Assembly (NCBI GenBank): GCA_002350065.1
Contig: DEDQ01000034.1
Span: 94,922-106,934 of the forward strand
Direction: 5' to 3'
Length of the DNA stretch: 12,013 nucleotides
From: Ruminococcus flavefaciens
Lineage (GTDB): Bacteria; Bacillota; Clostridia; Oscillospirales; Ruminococcaceae
The notes beneath the pieces were generated by a model that searched no databases, was not told where the DNA came from, and saw only the letters and a program-made list of their open reading frames with translations. The position numbers and the translations under genes were made by a program. This document shows, piece by piece, positions 6,327 through 12,013 of this stretch; the first letter of the stretch is position 1; each line of letters starts with the position of its first letter.

Positions 6327-7418
6327 TTACTTTTTATCGCTCGGGATTATTTTTTCGTTATATGTAATAAACTTGTTGAGTACGAACTGTATAGCCGATA
6401 CGAATATCAGCACAAGAAGCTTGAGCAGTCCGAATTTCACAGAGCTTTTCAGGAAGTGTATACAAGCTGTCGATATTCCCATTCCAAGCAGTGTTATACC
6501 GCCGTATGAAGCGGCACGGAGCGCGAATTTGCCCTTTGCCTTGAAGTTCCAGAATGTGTTGGTAAAGAATGTGAATATAAAGCCGACAATGTTGCCGGCA
6601 AGGCTTGCGGCTTCGGGGAGGTCTTTCATGACGGTGGATTTAAGTCCGAGAGTAACTGCGAAATCTATCACGAAAGCCATTGCGCCGAATACACCGTAGA
6701 GGAGTATATTGCGCAGGATAGGGTATCTTATGAATGTGAAGCGGATAAGCGACTTCATGTATCCTATTATAAAAGGTATGAGACGGCGTTTTGATTCGCC
6801 GAAGATGCGCTTCTGGAAGGATATCGGTACCTCGCCTATTTTGAGGTCGGGCTTGTTCTGCTTCATGCGCAGGAGGACCTCCTGCAATATGTCGTAGTTG
6901 ACGTTTTCAAGCTTGTCGCCGACTTTTTTGAGCTGGTCTGTGTGATACAGACGGTAGTCGGTGGAGATGTCCTTAGCCTTGATGCCGAGGCATATGCGGA
7001 AGAATGTATTGAGGATATGCGACATGATTATCGAGCTCTTGGCGTCGTTGGTCTCTCCGCCCTCTGTGTAGCGCGAGCCGATAACGAGGTCGCAGTTTTC
7101 GCTTGTGAACTTCTTATACATCGCGGGGATATATTTCGGGTCGTGCGAGCCGTCGCTGTCGAGGATAAGGAACTTGTCCATTTCCGCGTATTTTATACCT
7201 GTTTTGAAGGCTCCGCCGAATCCAGGGAACTCCTGATTGATATATCTTGCGCCGAACTGTTTGCAGACCTCGGGAGTGTTATCGAGGGTCTTTTCCGTGT
7301 CGATAACGAGTATCTCATAGGGTTCGGGAAGGCTATCGAGCATCTCCTTGATTTTCGGGAGGAGGAATGCAAGGTTTTCAGCCTCTTTATATGCCAGCAA
7401 AACAACGCTGATTCCCAT
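6327..7418 (-). CDS. Bifunctional GT2 polyprenyl-phosphate glycosyltransferase / GtcA (GtrA) flippase
   Basis: A 363-aa fusion. Residues 1 to about 225 are a DPM1-like GT2 domain: ISVVLLAYKEAENL at the N-terminus, VIDTEKTLDNT in place of the usual VDDGSTDGT, FPGFGGAFKTG, the metal-binding DSDGSHDP (Asp87, Asp89), VIGSRYTEGG, and STDYRLYHTDQL. Such enzymes move a sugar from a nucleotide sugar to undecaprenyl phosphate on the cytoplasmic face. From about residue 240 comes a four-helix GtcA/GtrA domain (RNILLYGVFGAMAFVIDF, then FTFFTNTFWNF, then two more helices), thought to flip the lipid-linked sugar. I chose the ATG at 7416-7418 rather than the in-frame ATG nine codons upstream. GGAG lies 9 nt before the former, while the latter has no ribosome site and overlaps a second TATAAT. 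It is the first gene of an operon with the YfhO gene. Family naming is secure; the sugar is unknown. Confidence 0.92.
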   Translation of the reverse strand: MGISVVLLAYKEAENLAFLLPKIKEMLDSLPEPYEILVIDTEKTLDNTPEVCKQFGARYINQEFPGFGGAFKTGIKYAEMDKFLILDSDGSHDPKYIPAMYKKFTSENCDLVIGSRYTEGGETNDAKSSIIMSHILNTFFRICLGIKAKDISTDYRLYHTDQLKKVGDKLENVNYDILQEVLLRMKQNKPDLKIGEVPISFQKRIFGESKRRLIPFIIGYMKSLIRFTFIRYPILRNILLYGVFGAMAFVIDFAVTLGLKSTVMKDLPEAASLAGNIVGFIFTFFTNTFWNFKAKGKFALRAASYGGITLLGMGISTACIHFLKSSVKFGLLKLLVLIFVSAIQFVLNKFITYNEKIIPSDKK

Positions 7419-7480
7419 GTTTATTAACTCCGTTTCTATTCTCATATTATAATAGTACCGTTTTTTAACAATACAGGATA

Positions 7481-7510
7481 ATTATACCACTATTGCATAT
7501 GCGATGTCAA
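7481..7510 (-). promoter_or_regulatory. Consensus sigma-A promoter of the glycosylation operon
   Basis: A perfect TTGACA (minus strand, 7505-7510), an 18-nt spacer and a perfect TATAAT (7481-7486). Predicted start near 7474 with a leader of about 55 nt to the chosen ATG. This is the best consensus promoter in the window. Confidence 0.85.
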
Positions 7511-7565
7511 GGGCTGATACTCATATTAATGGTGAAAAGAGGGGATAAGAATTGAGAATTATGTA

Positions 7566-7584
7566 GGGCGGATATTCTCCGCCC
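7566..7584. repeat. Short GC-rich inverted repeat between lipoprotein gene and glycosylation operon
   Basis: GGGCGGA (7566-7572) and TCCGCCC (7578-7584) form a 7-bp stem with a 5-nt loop, 11 bases past the lipoprotein stop codon. There is no T-run on either strand, so it is not a classic terminator. The preceding AATTGAGAATTATGTA resembles edges of small intergenic repeats common in Clostridia, so it may be a degraded MITE-like element (inference). Confidence 0.4.
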
Positions 7585-7594
7585 GTTCACATGG

Positions 7595-7906
7595 TTATCT
7601 CCTTGTTGTATGGGAAGTAGTCGAGCGTGCATCGTGCTCGGTGCTTCCGTCGAGACCGTCGATAATATCCTCAGCGGCATCGCCTGCTCCGCCGACGATG
7701 TCCTCGCCGGCGTCCTTAGCGCCGTCTACGGCGTCTTTAGCGTGGTCGGCGGCAGTATTGCCGTCCATGCGTGAGCCGTCTCTGTCGTAGTCGTGATGCT
7801 CGTAGTAAGAGCCGTCATCTCGGGAGTTATCCCTGTCCGCGCCGCAGCTTGTGAATGCGCAGGCTGTCAGCAGAAGAGCGGAGCTTATAGCTAAAAATTT
7901 TTTCAT
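7595..7906 (-). CDS. Small Asp/Ala/Gly-rich lipoprotein, function unknown
   Basis: A 103-aa protein with a lipoprotein signal peptide: MKKF, a hydrophobic stretch, and two possible lipobox cysteines, LTAC (Cys16) and FTSC (Cys21). After a Tyr/His/Asp-rich stretch (about 24-48) come imperfect 11-residue-like repeats (DHAKDAVDGAKDAGEDIV, then GGAGDAAEDIIDGLDG) that should form acidic amphipathic helices, and a Ser/Thr/Arg-rich end. I do not recognise a family. Similar Ala/Asp-repeat lipoproteins occur in Clostridia, but no function can be given. The start ATG follows AAGGA at about 11 nt. A weak promoter (TGGAAA-N18-TATAGA, 7923-7952) overlaps a DnaA-box-like site, so DnaA could in principle influence it. 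It is not in an operon: the next gene downstream has its own strong promoter. Confidence 0.75.
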   Translation of the reverse strand: MKKFLAISSALLLTACAFTSCGADRDNSRDDGSYYEHHDYDRDGSRMDGNTAADHAKDAVDGAKDAGEDIVGGAGDAAEDIIDGLDGSTEHDARSTTSHTTRR

Positions 7907-7945
7907 GTTTTACATATCCTTTTCTATAATTTATTGCGGATGAGT

Positions 7946-8115
7946 TTTTCCACAATACATTTTTATTCTCTACAGCTTTTCCCCATTTATCCACATGGTT
8001 TTCAACTTTTACCCGCTGTAAAATTCTGTATATAGCGTTGTTTTCCACACTCTCCACAGGGTTTTCAACAACTAAAGTGTGGAATCAACTTCTGTTTCAA
8101 CAGACTGTTGAAAAC
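7946..8115. promoter_or_regulatory. Cluster of DnaA-box-like sites with GTTTTCAAC repeats
   Basis: The divergent gap holds a perfect DnaA box TTATCCACA (7987-7995), two one-mismatch boxes TTTTCCACA (7946-7954, 8041-8049) and a two-mismatch CTCTCCACA (8050-8058), all in the same orientation. GTTTTCAAC occurs twice directly (7998-8006, 8061-8069) and once inverted (8107-8115). Together they make a 17-bp composite (TCCACA, two bases, GTTTTCAAC) present at 7990-8006 and 8053-8069 with one mismatch, 63 bp apart. Such mixtures of TTWTCCACA and TTTTCAAC are typical of Firmicutes sequence next to dnaA, but no dnaA or dnaN is here. It may be an origin remnant, a DnaA-titrating cluster or a DnaA-controlled divergent promoter region. 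Confidence 0.6.
8095..8113. repeat. Palindrome TTTCAACAG-A-CTGTTGAAA
   Basis: A perfect 9-bp inverted repeat around a single A, lying at the end of the DnaA-box-like cluster and reusing its TTTTCAAC core. The geometry suits a dimeric DNA-binding protein more than an RNA hairpin. The following 140 bases (8116-8253) show nothing I can name. Confidence 0.6.
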
Positions 8116-8253
8116 TTTTAGACATCGAAGTTGAAAGAAAAATGGAGAATATTGCCATTCTGTTAACATCTCTGCATAATTGGGTATCTGGCTGTATTGC
8201 GTCGTTTAACGGATACGGAATGAAAAATCCGCTCTTGTGGACTTATGCCGCAG

Positions 8254-8282
8254 TTGCAATTTTTGAAATTATGCGCTATAAT
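8254..8282 (+). promoter_or_regulatory. Sigma-A promoter of the flippase-deoD unit
   Basis: TTGCAA (8254-8259), a 17-nt spacer and a perfect TATAAT (8277-8282). Predicted start near 8289, giving a leader of about 28 nt. Hexamers and spacer length are identical to the promoter of the left YfhO gene. Confidence 0.8.
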
Positions 8283-8316
8283 ATAAAATGAAATGATATT
8301 TTCTGGAGAACGAAAA

Positions 8317-9744
8317 ATGAACAAATACAAAAAACTCGCCTTTAATACGGTGATATTCGCGATCGGAAGCTTCGGCTCGAAGATACTGGTAATACTCCTT
8401 ACGCGACTGTATTCCCGTCACCTCGACCCCGTAAGCTCCGGCATAAAGGAGCTCCTCGAGCCGACCGCGCTCTTCCTTCAGCCGATATTCACCTTCGCGT
8501 TGCAGGAATACCTTATCCGCTTCGGACTCGATATAAACTGCGACAAGCGTGAGGTATTCACCACCTCGGGAGCAATGACCTTCGCAGGAATGCTCCTCAT
8601 GGCACTGACTGTCCCGATACTCAGCCTTATACCGGCATTCAACTACATCAAGGGATACACGCTGCTTTTAATAGTATATATACTCATGTCATCGCTGAGA
8701 ATGCTATGTCAGCAGTTCGTCCGCTCGCAGGACATGGTAAAGCTGTTCTCGCTCGACGGCATACTCGCGACGCTGACTCTGTTCATCTTCAACCTGCTGT
8801 TTATAGCGGGATTTCACTGGGGAGTTCGCGGCTTCATGCTCGCTGTTATCCTCTCCGACCTGTTCTCGTCGCTCTTCCTGTTCGCAGCCGCCGACCTGCG
8901 CAGATACGTTGGCGCGGACGCCTTCAACAAGGACCTCGCACGCGACATGATGAAGTTTGCATCTCCGCTGATACCGACTATCGTAATGTGGACCATAACC
9001 AGCCTCTCCGACCGTATGTTTATCCGAAACATGAAAAGCGAACGCGTACAGCTCGGTGAAACTGCGGTATCTATCTACGGCTATGCAAACCGCATACCCA
9101 ACCTGATAAGCATGGTATCGACGATATTCTTTCAGGCGTGGAATATGTCCGCGATAACCGAGAACGACTCCGCCGACAGAAACAAGTTCTACGAAAAGGT
9201 ATACGGAACGTATGAGGCGTTCCTGTTCATTGCCTCTGCGGGACTTCTCCTGCTGATAAAGCCTGTCACCGGATTTTTCGTTGTATCCTCGACGTATAAG
9301 GAATACGCCGATGTTTACCTCTATACTCCGATACTCGTCGTAGCGGTGCTGTATATGTGCCTCAATCAGTTCCTCGGCAGTATCTACTCTGCTACCAAGC
9401 ACACCAAAAACAGCTTCTGGACAGCGCTTATCGCCTGCTCGGTCAACCTGATACTCAACTTTGCCCTCATTCCCGAATGGGGTATACAGGGAGCGTCTAT
9501 TGCGACATTCCTCAGCTATTACGTATGCTTCTGGGCAAGAATAATCGACGCACGCTACTATGTTCCGTTCAGGTTCAACGCGATGAAGTCACTGCTGAAT
9601 ACGGGACTTCTCTTCCTCATGGGCTGGCTGATAATCGCCTCGCCGAAGTTCTGGATAGCGGGACTTTTCCTGCTCTGCTGTATAGTTACGGCACTGAATT
9701 TCCAGTCTCTCATGCTGACGGTGAAGAAGCTGCTTCACCGGTAA
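8317..9744 (+). CDS. Polysaccharide flippase, MOP superfamily (Wzx/PST-like)
   Basis: A 475-aa protein with 12-14 hydrophobic segments spread over its whole length. The N-terminus (AIGSFGSKILVILLTRLYSRHLDP, shown here only as the start of the first helix pair), the Arg-containing IFTFALQEYLIRF, the mid-protein SLSDRMFIRN, and a C-terminal NLILNFALIPEWGIQGASIAT are typical of PST-type exporters that flip undecaprenyl-linked oligosaccharides. I chose the ATG at 8317 because GGAG lies 8 nt upstream. The in-frame ATG at 8293 has no ribosome site and falls almost on the predicted transcription start. Only 37 bases and no terminator separate it from deoD, so the two are probably co-transcribed, though their functions do not match. 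It may serve the same envelope polymer that the YfhO proteins decorate (inference). Confidence 0.88.
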   Translation: MNKYKKLAFNTVIFAIGSFGSKILVILLTRLYSRHLDPVSSGIKELLEPTALFLQPIFTFALQEYLIRFGLDINCDKREVFTTSGAMTFAGMLLMALTVPILSLIPAFNYIKGYTLLLIVYILMSSLRMLCQQFVRSQDMVKLFSLDGILATLTLFIFNLLFIAGFHWGVRGFMLAVILSDLFSSLFLFAAADLRRYVGADAFNKDLARDMMKFASPLIPTIVMWTITSLSDRMFIRNMKSERVQLGETAVSIYGYANRIPNLISMVSTIFFQAWNMSAITENDSADRNKFYEKVYGTYEAFLFIASAGLLLLIKPVTGFFVVSSTYKEYADVYLYTPILVVAVLYMCLNQFLGSIYSATKHTKNSFWTALIACSVNLILNFALIPEWGIQGASIATFLSYYVCFWARIIDARYYVPFRFNAMKSLLNTGLLFLMGWLIIASPKFWIAGLFLLCCIVTALNFQSLMLTVKKLLHR

Positions 9745-9781
9745 TGCCAATAAATCAGACAATATACAAGGAGGTCTATCT

Positions 9782-10489
9782 ATGTCAACACCACACAACA
9801 GCGCCAACAAGGGCGATATCGCAAAAACAGTCCTCATGCCGGGCGACCCGCTGAGAGCCAGATTCATCGCCGAAAATTACCTCGAAGACGTCGTATGCTA
9901 CAATGAGATACGCAATATGTACGGATATACCGGCAAATACAAGGGAGTTCCCATTTCCGTTCAGGGCAGCGGTATGGGTATGTCGTCGATAGGTATCTAT
10001 TCGTGGGAGCTTTTCAACGTCTACGATGTGGATAACATAATAAGAGTAGGTACAGCCGGAGCTATCGCCGACTATGTTGAGCTCCGCGATGTTGTTATAG
10101 GCATGAGCGCAAGCACTGATTCTGCTTATGCGAAACAGTACCGACTTCCGGGCACATATGCTCCGACGGCTTCGTGGAAGCTCCTTTCAGCGGCTGTAAA
10201 GGCTGCCGAGGCTAAGGGCAGCAGATTCCACGTAGGCAATCTCTTCTCGAGCGAGCTCTTCTACGATGACGCAGATTCACTGGCAGACTGGAAGAAAATG
10301 AACGTCCTCGCTATCGAAATGGAGGCGGCTTCGCTCTATATGAACGCCGCACGCGCCGGCAAGAATGCGCTGACTATCGTCACTGTTTCCGACTGTCCTC
10401 TCCGCGGACTTGCTACCACTGCCGAGGAAAGACAGACTACCTTCCGCGACATGATGGAGATAGCTCTCGAAGCAGCGATAACTCTTTAA
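9782..10489 (+). CDS. deoD: Purine-nucleoside phosphorylase, DeoD type
   Basis: A 235-aa protein of standard length for the hexameric bacterial enzyme that splits purine (deoxy)nucleosides with phosphate into base and (deoxy)ribose-1-phosphate. Active-site features are all visible: TPHN (His5, reaching into the neighbour subunit), GDPLRA (Gly21, Arg25), Arg44 and Arg88 (IIRVGTAG) for phosphate, AIEMEAA with Glu179-Met180-Glu181 for the ribose, and VSDC with Asp204 plus Arg217 (EERQTTF) for base protonation. AAGGAGG stands 7 nt before the ATG. It follows the flippase gene by 37 bases and is closed by a strong terminator. Salvage of purines in the cytoplasm is the expected role. Confidence 0.97.
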   Translation: MSTPHNSANKGDIAKTVLMPGDPLRARFIAENYLEDVVCYNEIRNMYGYTGKYKGVPISVQGSGMGMSSIGIYSWELFNVYDVDNIIRVGTAGAIADYVELRDVVIGMSASTDSAYAKQYRLPGTYAPTASWKLLSAAVKAAEAKGSRFHVGNLFSSELFYDDADSLADWKKMNVLAIEMEAASLYMNAARAGKNALTIVTVSDCPLRGLATTAEERQTTFRDMMEIALEAAITL

Positions 10490-10506
10490 GTCACTCAGAC
10501 TATTGA

Positions 10507-10546
10507 AAAATGCTCTCTGTGGTATAATACCGGCAGAGAGCATTTT
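10507..10546 (+). terminator. Intrinsic terminator after deoD
   Basis: AAAATGCTCTCTG (10507-10519) pairs perfectly with CAGAGAGCATTTT (10534-10546) and ends in TTTT, 17 bases after the stop codon. A-runs on the other side make it able to work on both strands. The 14-nt loop contains TGGTATAATACC. A weaker GGG-CTG-CCC hairpin with TTTTT follows at 10556-10575. Confidence 0.85.
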
Positions 10547-10611
10547 ATATAGCGGAAAAGCGGGCTGCCCTTTTTCTATGCCGGTATTGAGCTCCCATGA
10601 AAATATTATAC

Positions 10612-10640
10612 TTGCATTTTGTCGCAGAATGTGTTATTAT
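10612..10640 (+). promoter_or_regulatory. Sigma-A promoter of carB
   Basis: TTGCAT (10612-10617), a 17-nt spacer and TATTAT (10635-10640), each hexamer one or two bases off consensus. Predicted start near 10647, giving a leader of about 70 nt. Confidence 0.65.
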
Positions 10641-10657
10641 ATAAGGTAAGAATGTAT

Positions 10658-10700
10658 GCCATGCTGAATGGCAAATATATGTCGTGCATACAAATGCACG
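10658..10700 (+). promoter_or_regulatory. Two tandem hairpins in the carB leader
   Basis: GCCAT-GCTGA-ATGGC (10658-10672) and CGTGCAT-ACAA-ATGCACG (10683-10700) are two perfect small hairpins that fill the predicted leader, ending 4 bases before the AGGAG ribosome site (10705-10709). Neither is followed by a T-run. The PyrR-binding loop consensus is not obvious. They may tune translation or mRNA stability. Confidence 0.45.
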
Positions 10701-10715
10701 GGTCAGGAGAAGAAT

Positions 10716-12013
10716 ATGCCCAAAAAACAGGATATCAACAAGATAATGATAATCGGCTCCGGTCCTATCATCATAGGTCAGGCGTGCGAGTTCGACTACT
10801 CCGGCACACAGGCTTGCAAGGCTCTCAGAAATCTGGGATACGAGATAGTTCTTGTGAACTCTAACCCTGCAACTATTATGACAGACCCCGATGTCGCTGA
10901 TATCACCTACATCGAGCCGCTCAATCTCGAGAGACTTACTCAGATAATCGAGAAGGAGCGTCCTGACGCACTGCTTCCTAACCTCGGCGGTCAGTCCGGA
11001 CTTAACCTCTGCTCCGAGCTTGACAACGCAGGCGTGCTCAAAAAGTACGGCGTTAAGGTCATCGGCGTACAGGTAGACGCTATCGAGCGCGGCGAGGACC
11101 GTATCGAATTCAAGAACGCCATGAGCGCTCTCGGCATCGAAATGCCCCGCAGTCAGGTCGCTTATTCAGTCGATGAGGCTGTAAAGATAGCAGAACAGCT
11201 CAAATATCCTGTTGTACTTCGTCCTGCATATACAATGGGCGGAGCCGGCGGCGGAATGGTATACAACGTTGACGAGCTCAAGGTAGTCTGTGAGAGAGGC
11301 TTACAGGCTTCACTCGTCGGACAGGTCCTCGTTGAAGAGTGCATCTTCGGCTGGGAGGAGCTCGAGCTCGAGGTTGTCCGCGATGCTGAGAATAACAAGA
11401 TCACAGTTTGCTTCATCGAAAATATCGACCCCATCGGCGTTCATACCGGTGACTCATTCTGCTCAGCTCCTATGCTGACTATTCCCGAGGACGTACAGGC
11501 TACACTTCAGGATATGTCCTACCGCATCATCGAGTCTATCGAGGTGATCGGCGGCTGTAACTGCCAGTTTGCACGCGACCCCAAGACTGGACGTATCGTT
11601 GTTATCGAGATAAACCCCAGAACCTCGCGTTCATCAGCTCTCGCTTCAAAGGCAACAGGCTTCCCGATAGCTCTCGTATCAGCAATGCTCGCCTGCGGTC
11701 TCACACTTAAAGAGATACCCTGCGGCAAGTACGGCACACTCGATAAATACGTTCCCGACGGCGACTACATCGTTATCAAGTTCGCTCGCTGGGCATTCGA
11801 GAAGTTCAAGGGCGCTGAGGACAAGCTCGGCACTCAGATGCGCGCAGTCGGCGAGGTAATGAGCATAGGCAAGACCTATAAGGAGGCTTTCCAGAAGGCT
11901 ATCCGCTCACTCGAAAAGGACAGATACGGTCTCGGATTCGCCAAGAATTTCCACGAAATGACAAAGGACCAGCTCATCGCAGAGCTCCGCTACCCCACCA
12001 GCGAGAGACAGTT
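10716..12013 (+). CDS. carB: Carbamoyl-phosphate synthase large subunit (partial, C-terminus beyond right edge)
   Basis: The first 432 codons of a protein normally near 1,060-1,070 aa. It joins ammonia from the CarA glutaminase with bicarbonate and two ATP to make carbamoyl phosphate for pyrimidine and arginine synthesis. Visible parts are the pre-ATP-grasp domain (GSGPIIIGQACEFDYSG, NSNPATIMTD) and the first ATP-grasp, carboxyphosphate half: LRPAYTMGGAGGG (Arg near 169), CNCQFA (Gln near 282-285) and EINPRTSRSSALASKATGFP (the Glu/Asn/Arg metal and phosphate ligands near 297-303). It departs from the E. coli type in NLGGQSGLN (for TMGGQTALN) and VQVDAIERGEDR, matching a divergent CarB branch I associate with Clostridia. 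ATG follows AGGAG by 6 nt. No carA is seen upstream, so carA must lie elsewhere or downstream. Confidence 0.96.
   Translation, partial: MPKKQDINKIMIIGSGPIIIGQACEFDYSGTQACKALRNLGYEIVLVNSNPATIMTDPDVADITYIEPLNLERLTQIIEKERPDALLPNLGGQSGLNLCSELDNAGVLKKYGVKVIGVQVDAIERGEDRIEFKNAMSALGIEMPRSQVAYSVDEAVKIAEQLKYPVVLRPAYTMGGAGGGMVYNVDELKVVCERGLQASLVGQVLVEECIFGWEELELEVVRDAENNKITVCFIENIDPIGVHTGDSFCSAPMLTIPEDVQATLQDMSYRIIESIEVIGGCNCQFARDPKTGRIVVIEINPRTSRSSALASKATGFPIALVSAMLACGLTLKEIPCGKYGTLDKYVPDGDYIVIKFARWAFEKFKGAEDKLGTQMRAVGEVMSIGKTYKEAFQKAIRSLEKDRYGLGFAKNFHEMTKDQLIAELRYPTSERQ

Noticed and set aside
7419..7445. Upstream ATG for the GT2-GtcA gene
   Set aside because: No ribosome site stands before it, its upstream bases are a TATAAT, and the extra nine residues are not part of the GT2 fold. 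The next ATG has a good GGAG.
7566..7584. Rho-independent terminator after the lipoprotein gene
   Set aside because: The stem is good but neither side is followed by a T-run, so it is reported as an inverted repeat only.
7827..8057. Minus-strand frame of 76 aa across the DnaA-box cluster
   Set aside because: It overlaps the start of the lipoprotein gene in another frame, is rich in rare composition and has no ribosome site.
7907..8292. Chromosomal replication origin (oriC)
   Set aside because: Boxes and divergent gene order suggest it, but dnaA, dnaN, rpmH and similar neighbours are absent, no clear AT-rich unwinding element with DnaA-trio-like repeats follows the boxes, and the sampled GC skew has the wrong sign. 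Kept only as a DnaA-box-like cluster.
8293..8316. Upstream ATG for the flippase gene
   Set aside because: It lies within a few bases of the predicted transcription start and has no ribosome site. The ATG at 8317 has GGAG at 8 nt.
8704..9402. 232-aa minus-strand frame opposite the flippase gene
   Set aside because: It is a shadow of the codon structure of the flippase, with charged low-plausibility sequence and no ribosome site or family resemblance.
1..12013. CRISPR array, tRNA or rRNA genes, insertion sequences or prophage genes
   Set aside because: No regular spaced repeats, no tRNA T-loop/CCA pattern, no rRNA sequence, no transposase or integrase motifs and no flanking terminal repeats were seen.

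Overview
The window looks like chromosomal DNA of a Firmicutes/Clostridia bacterium. I would guess Ruminococcus or a close relative. The reasons are the mid-GC coding sequence with AT-rich intergenic gaps, strong AGGAGG-type ribosome binding sites, textbook sigma-A promoters, a TTG start, and the gene content (YfhO-type GT-C membrane proteins, a GT2-GtrA/GtcA fusion, a Clostridia-style CarB). The genus is an inference.

Layout: everything left of about 7.9 kb is on the minus strand and everything right of about 8.3 kb is on the plus strand. Minus strand, from right to left: a small Asp/Ala-rich lipoprotein (7595-7906); a two-gene operon of a GT2 glycosyltransferase fused to a GtcA-like flippase domain (6327-7418) followed 18 nt later by a 977-aa YfhO-family membrane protein (3375-6308); a Nudix hydrolase of the Ap4A-hydrolase type (2730-3143); and a second YfhO-family protein that starts with TTG at 2165 and runs off the left edge. 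Plus strand: a MOP-superfamily polysaccharide flippase (8317-9744), purine nucleoside phosphorylase DeoD (9782-10489), and the first 432 codons of carbamoyl-phosphate synthase large subunit CarB (10716 to the right edge).

How they fit together: GT2 + GtcA + YfhO is the three-part logic of CsbB/GtcA/YfhO-type envelope glycosylation. A sugar is loaded on undecaprenyl phosphate inside, flipped, and transferred outside by a GT-C enzyme. Here the first two parts are one polypeptide, and two different YfhO proteins lie close by. The Wzx-like flippase adds to an envelope-polysaccharide theme, while deoD and carB are nucleotide housekeeping genes.

The least explained parts are intergenic. (1) The 564-bp gap 2166-2729 holds a probable small RNA gene on the minus strand with its own promoter and a very strong terminator. 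Next to it is a separate, highly structured block of about 130 nt (2595-2729) that looks like an undescribed non-coding RNA. (2) The 7.9-8.15 kb divergent gap carries a cluster of DnaA-box-like sequences (one perfect TTATCCACA) interleaved with repeated GTTTTCAAC motifs and a palindrome. It looks like part of a replication origin or a DnaA-binding control site, but there is no dnaA gene here and hand-counted GC skew argues against a chromosomal oriC.
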